Origin: Nyssa sinensis
Lineage: Eukaryota > Streptophyta > Magnoliopsida > Cornales > Nyssaceae
NCBI GenBank assembly: GCA_008638375.1
Contig: CM018035.1
Span: forward strand, 8,769,577-8,833,576
Direction of reading: 5' to 3'
Length of the DNA stretch: 64,000 nt
Shown piece after piece: positions 60,524 through 64,000 of this stretch. Position 1 is the stretch's first letter. Each line of letters begins with the position of its first letter. Made by a program: the position numbers and the translations under genes. The notes beneath the pieces were generated by a model. That model saw only the letters and a program-made list of their open reading frames with translations. It had not been told where the DNA came from and searched no databases.

Positions 60524-60960
60524 ACTGCGGAGAATCTGAAGAAGAGGGGTTTTCGTTTGGCTAGTAGGTGTTATTTTTGTCATAAAAAGGAGGAATGGGT
60601 GGACCATGTCCTTATTCATTGTCATGTCCCGTGGAGTTGCTAGAACCTTGTTTTGTCTCTTTTTGGTGTCTCCTGAGTTATGTCAGGTTCTGTTAGAGAT
60701 CTCCTGCTGGCATGGACAGGGTGTAATCTTCCTACAGAGATTAAGAGAATCTAGAAGCTGGCCCCTATTTGCCTGTTATGGTATTTATGTATTAAAAAGA
60801 ACAATCGTGTCTTTGAAGATAAGGAGCTCTCATTTCCTTTCCTTAAATATGCGTTTTTACGATTATTATTTTTTTGGGCCAAAGAGGCTTTTCCTGTAAA
60901 TGTCTCTTCTTTTGTTCTTTTTTTGGAGTCGCTTAGACCTTTGTAAAGCTTCTTGGGGCT
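60524..60960 (+). pseudogene. LINE ORF2 C-terminal part (zinc-binding region) after the nested insertion
   Basis: The frame resumes as LTAENLKKRGFRLASRCYFC, then HKKEEWVDHVLIHC, the reverse transcriptase zinc-binding (zf-RVT) region of plant L1 elements, with Cys and His spaced C-x2-C...H-x4-C. A stop at 60641-60643 and further frame changes follow. The last recognisable stretch resembles the usual C-terminal tail, read in pieces to about 60960. Confidence 0.85.
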
Positions 60961-61022
60961 TTTGCCCGTGGTGCCTTTCTTGGGCTCCTTTTTAATATAC
61001 TTCTCGTTACTTATCAAAAAAA

Positions 61023-61038
61023 AAGTCTCATATAGGAT
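61023..61038. repeat. LINE target-site duplication, right copy
   Basis: AAGTCTCATATAGGAT directly after the LINE poly(A). Confidence 0.93.
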
Positions 61039-61059
61039 TCTGCCATCTCGAAGTCTCAT

Positions 61060-61436
61060 GTCCACTAAAACCAACTCTTAGAAGGCATTTGCCTACCCTA
61101 AAATTTGAAAAGAAGAAAACTATATAGTAGTAACCATGAACCAGAAACATCACAGTTTCAGATTTTCATTAGAGAGGGTTTCCCTTTGTTGTTTAGTTAC
61201 TGGGAATACACTATTTTGTCCAAGGAACCAAGGGAATTCGACGCATCAGCTAGAGATTCTCAATGTATATCTCCAGTTGTATTCTTAATGCAATGTGTCA
61301 TTTATAGTGTTTTTAAAGATCACGTCACGTGGGGTCTAAAAGTACTGCATAGTGACACATTGGAGATGCAATTGAGATGGTAAATCGGGAATCTCTAGCA
61401 TTTTTTCAAACTTAAATTGTCAAAGAAGTCTCATAT
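61060..61436. repeat. Repeat flanking the LINE, copy 2
   Basis: Direct copy of 51598-51975, separated from it only by the LINE and about 40 bases of unit end. Non-coding. Confidence 0.92.
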
Positions 61437-62444
61437 AGAAGGATTCAGATGAAAATTTACCAAAATATTTCTGAAGCTGCTACGAATTACAATAACACTA
61501 ATCCTACTAAATAATATATCAGTGAAATAATCATCAGGACTTTGAAATCATGAAAAGAAGAGGACCAATCAGCAAGTTCAACAAAAATCAATCATCTTAA
61601 GAATGCAATCAATACTATCTTGAGTCCAATTGAAGCCTCAAAGAAAAGAATACTTCTTCTAAGTATACCACAATATTTCTGAAGCTTCCTACGAATTACA
61701 AGAATAATACAGCGACAAATGAAACCATGCAATGGACAAGCTAGCTCTAACATAATTATATCAATTAAACTGAAGGCGCATGCCCGACAATGATAATTTA
61801 GGCGTTAAAACACACAATGGGATAGGAACAAGATAGCAAAAGCACCAAATAGCTTCTTGAATCCATGTCAGGATAATTTTTCAAATACTACTCAACCAGG
61901 GAAAACCAACACTGGGTAATGCAAGAATTACAGTTGGAAAGGAGCCAATTTCCACTAAACCCCATGTCTTGTTGGCTGAAATAGAATGACCTTGAGATTA
62001 GCATACCACATTCAACATTCAAACTAGCAATCCTACCGAAGTTACACAAAATCTGTCAGAATTTAATACTTACAACAATCTTTTCTAATAACGATATACA
62101 TAAACTAAATTACTACCTACAATATTTGAAATTCACAACGACTTAACAATATTCTAAAGGGCACACACCAAGTCACATGTGAAATGCATGTAAATGAAAT
62201 CATACCATCACATTCAAACGCATCATCAGAAAATTGCATATCCATGGCAATTCCCATCAAAAGAGCCTCAATTCACAAACCCAAAACATAAGTAAATCAA
62301 GTTCAGATTAATTAAAACCGGAAGACAACAACTCTCAAGAGTTCTTAAAAAAAACAATACACCAATAATTCAAAATTCGATGTAACGATAACTAATCAAA
62401 ATTTTAAATCCCGAATGGATAATACGGCTACAAGCTGATCAAAC
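61437..62444. other. 3' flank of RPL27A
   Basis: AT-rich sequence downstream of the ribosomal protein gene on the minus strand, likely including its 3' untranslated region close to 62444. AATATTTCTGAAGCT and CTACGAATTACAA recur near 61463 and 61673, an old short duplication. No gene was recognised. Confidence 0.6.
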
Positions 62445-62885
62445 CTAAGCGGTGAGCACGACGGCACCACCAGCCTCCTTGATCTTATTCTCTGCACTCT
62501 TCGACACGAGCTTGGCCTTGACAACAATCGGCTGCGACGAAGGTAACACTCCCTTGCCCAACACCTTGAAATAGCCAAACTGCGTGACGTCGATCATCGG
62601 AACATTGTCCGGAGTGGCCTTGTCCTTGACGTCCTGGGGCACAAGCGACCAGAGCTTGTCAATGTTGACGATGGGGCAGTAGAACTTGTTGCGCAGCTTG
62701 TGGAAGTACCTCATACCGACCTTGCCGAAGTACCCAGGATGGTACTTGTCAAAGAGTATGCGGTGGTGGTGCATACCTCCGGCGTTACCACGACCACCGG
62801 GATGCTTCCGGTGCTTCCCGATTCGGCCGTGCCCGGCGCTCACGTGGCCACGCTTCTTCCTGTGCTTCTTGAAGCGGGTCGTCAT
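62445..62885 (-). CDS. RPL27A: 60S ribosomal protein L27a (uL15), 146 aa
   Basis: Intronless ORF of 146 codons plus stop, the normal length of the plant protein. It starts [20 protein letters not shown], with the basic Gly/His-rich N-terminal arm ([20 protein letters not shown]) that threads into the large-subunit rRNA. It runs through [20 protein letters not shown] to the uL15 C-terminal globular part ending [11 protein letters not shown]. It is a cytosolic large-subunit protein. The start is the first ATG of the conserved N-terminus; a longer in-frame upstream reading to 63062 covers the leader and is not conserved. The CDS is GC-richer than its surroundings, as expected of a highly expressed gene. 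Promoter motifs upstream fit ribosomal-protein regulation. Confidence 0.98.
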   Translation of the reverse strand: MTTRFKKHRKKRGHVSAGHGRIGKHRKHPGGRGNAGGMHHHRILFDKYHPGYFGKVGMRYFHKLRNKFYCPIVNIDKLWSLVPQDVKDKATPDNVPMIDVTQFGYFKVLGKGVLPSSQPIVVKAKLVSKSAENKIKEAGGAVVLTA

Positions 62886-62965
62886 TTCCCCCCCTCTCTC
62901 TAGTTTTCTCTCTCTCGCTCCGACGGCAGCTGTCTGAGTTTGCGCGCAGCGCGGCGAAGGAGAAA

Positions 62966-63000
62966 GGACTAGGGTTTTGGTTAGTTTATACTTTATAGAC
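62966..63000 (-). promoter_or_regulatory. RPL27A: Telo box and TATA box of RPL27A
   Basis: On the minus strand CTATAAAG (62992-62999) lies about 105 bases upstream of the ATG. Just downstream of it is AAAACCCTAG (about 62970-62979), a telo box typical of plant ribosomal-protein genes near the transcription start. Confidence 0.7.
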
Positions 63001-63030
63001 GAGATTGATGATGTATCTGTTAGAGTTTTG

Positions 63031-63187
63031 GTCCGGTTAGTGTTCCGTAATCTACAATTCATAATAAATGGACGGTCGAGATGCCTGGTTTAGTTGATTA
63101 GCTATTTAGCTGTTGTTTTCGTCCGGTTAGGGTTCCTGATGTACAAGTATCATCTTAGATGGACGGTCACGATGCCTGCCTAAGTTG
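63031..63187 (-). repeat. Duplicated promoter segment of RPL27A, period 90 bp
   Basis: GTCCGGTTAGKGTTCC starts units at 63031 and 63121. Each continues to ATGGACGGTC and GATGCCTG. The distal unit keeps a telo box (AACCCTAAC on the minus strand at about 63126-63134); the proximal unit has AACACTAAC, with one base changed. Confidence 0.88.
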
Positions 63188-63221
63188 CTTATTTAGATTT
63201 CGAACTGTGTGAAGCTTGATA

Positions 63222-63227
63222 GGCCCA
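63222..63227 (-). promoter_or_regulatory. RPL27A: Site II motif (TGGGCC) of RPL27A
   Basis: TGGGCC on the minus strand upstream of the telo boxes. The combination of site II and telo box is a known signature of plant ribosomal-protein promoters. Confidence 0.6.
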
Positions 63228-63282
63228 CTTCGCATGTACTACCCGCTGTTCCCCCTCCTCCTTATACCTCGGTTCGAAAAAT

Positions 63283-63831
63283 TAAGAGTGCAATTTGTAT
63301 GGCAAGGATTCGGGTTAAATTATGTTTAAATTTAATTTAAAATTTAAAATAATTAACTCAAATTTAGTCAGAATTTGATCTTAAATTTGAACAACTCAAC
63401 CTAACTCAAACTCAAAATCGAATTCAAATTAAAATTTATTAGAATCAAATTCAATTCGAATCCGATTCAAAATCTATTATTAATTTCAATTTTTAAATTT
63501 TATTCGTAATTTTTTTATTAAATTGTTATATTTTTTTCTTATTTTTAATTATTTACTAAAAATTTTAATAATTTCTCTTAATTCTTTATTCTAAAAAAAA
63601 TGGTTAAAATAATACCCTAAACCTTAAATTAAAGTATAAAAAGTATTAAATTTGAATTCGGATTCGGATTCAAGTTTTCAAAGTTCCAATCTAATCCTAA
63701 CACTAATTTAAATTGAATTTGAGTTTTTTTTTTTTTTGTTCAAGTTTAACTCAATTAAAAATAAAATTTAAGTTTAAAAAAATTTGAGACGCAATTTGAG
63801 ATTGAATTGCCCCACCCAAATTGCACTCTTA
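63283..63831. mobile_element. hAT-like MITE, copy C (549 bp), inverted relative to copies A and B
   Basis: The terminal repeats TAAGAGTGCAATTT and AAATTGCACTCTTA are perfect over 14 bases. The interior carries the family's CAAATTCAA / GATTCGGATT-type tracts and aligns with copies A and B in reverse orientation. Flanking 8-mers CGAAAAAT and TAAAAAAA match only partly, so the target duplication is uncertain. Confidence 0.72.
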
Positions 63832-64000
63832 TAAAAAAAAATTGAAAAAAAAAAATGTGAGTATGACTCGTGTCTTTTACTCTCCCCCACTAGCCATATT
63901 ATGTGGTGGCTGTGAAGTAATTATTGATGAGACAAATACTTATAAGAATAAAAAGTTAGAATTTAAGTTTTGATAGAAATGATAAGTAAATATTTTAATG
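63832..64000. other. Intergenic to window end
   Basis: AT-rich sequence with A-tracts. Nothing recognised. Confidence 0.6.

Larger units (their letters stand above)
51982..61022 (+). mobile_element. L1-clade LINE, 5'-truncated and decayed, with a nested LTR-type element
   Basis: A non-LTR retrotransposon bounded by a 16-bp target duplication and ending in A9. Excluding the nested insert it is about 4.84 kb. It starts inside ORF1, followed by an ORF2 with endonuclease, reverse transcriptase and C-terminal zinc-binding regions. The 3' end (GCTTCTTGGGGCTTTTGCCC onward) is non-coding. Full plant L1 elements are usually 6-7 kb, so 5' truncation during target-primed reverse transcription is likely. 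The copy is not autonomous because ORF2 is broken several times. Confidence 0.95.

Noticed and set aside
1..64000. CRISPR array, operon, riboswitch or bacterial-type promoter
   Set aside because: Tandem repeats here are local duplications or microsatellites without regular spacers. Genes are split, monocistronic and plant-specific.
1..64000. Intact tRNA, rRNA or known microRNA genes
   Set aside because: Only tRNA-derived SINE pieces with broken structure were seen. I noticed no familiar conserved microRNA core. A tRNAscan or small RNA search would be decisive.

Overview
The window is nuclear DNA of a flowering plant, most likely a eudicot and possibly a woody one. The evidence is split genes with GT-AG introns, very AT-rich intergenic DNA full of microsatellites and short inverted-repeat elements, plant-only gene families (L-type lectin receptor kinase, C2-GRAM-VASt protein, FRO-type ferric reductase, neprosin-domain protein), an Au-type SINE and a plant L1-clade LINE. 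I cannot name the species.

Layout. 1-2692 (-) is the 5' half of a C2 and GRAM domain gene like Arabidopsis At5g50170. 6610-10186 (+) is a two-exon gene for a 99-residue protein with an acidic tail; its 3.3-kb intron holds a 642-bp LTR-type insertion. 14867-14162 (-) is a PB1-domain gene. From 15 to 29.5 kb there are no convincing genes, only MITE-like elements, tandem duplications and a SINE. 29772-34554 (+) is a seven-exon neprosin-family gene. It has two GC-AG introns, and a complete short non-autonomous LTR element (TRIM-like) lies in intron 4. 38842-40818 (+) is an intronless L-type lectin receptor kinase (LecRK-S.1 type). 45566-42650 (-) is an eight-exon FRO8-like ferric reductase of 706 residues. 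46-52 kb is repeats. 51982-61022 is an L1 LINE with a 16-bp target duplication. A 4.19-kb LTR-bounded element with a 5-bp target duplication is nested inside it. The LINE itself landed in a tandem duplication of about 380 bp. 62885-62445 (-) is the ribosomal protein uL15/RPL27A gene, with telo-box and site II promoter motifs. A third copy of a hAT-like MITE family lies near the right edge.

The genes do not form a pathway. They are unrelated single plant genes separated by transposon-derived DNA. The most notable structures are the nested 4.19-kb solo-LTR-like element, which carries its own tandem repeats and a 94-codon ORF and shares its termini with the 642-bp insertion at 7.3 kb; the paired GC-AG introns in the neprosin gene; the structurally complete TRIM-like element; and the three-copy hAT MITE family. 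I found no new multi-gene system. Exon boundaries were derived by hand from reading frame and splice-site consensus and were not checked against transcripts.
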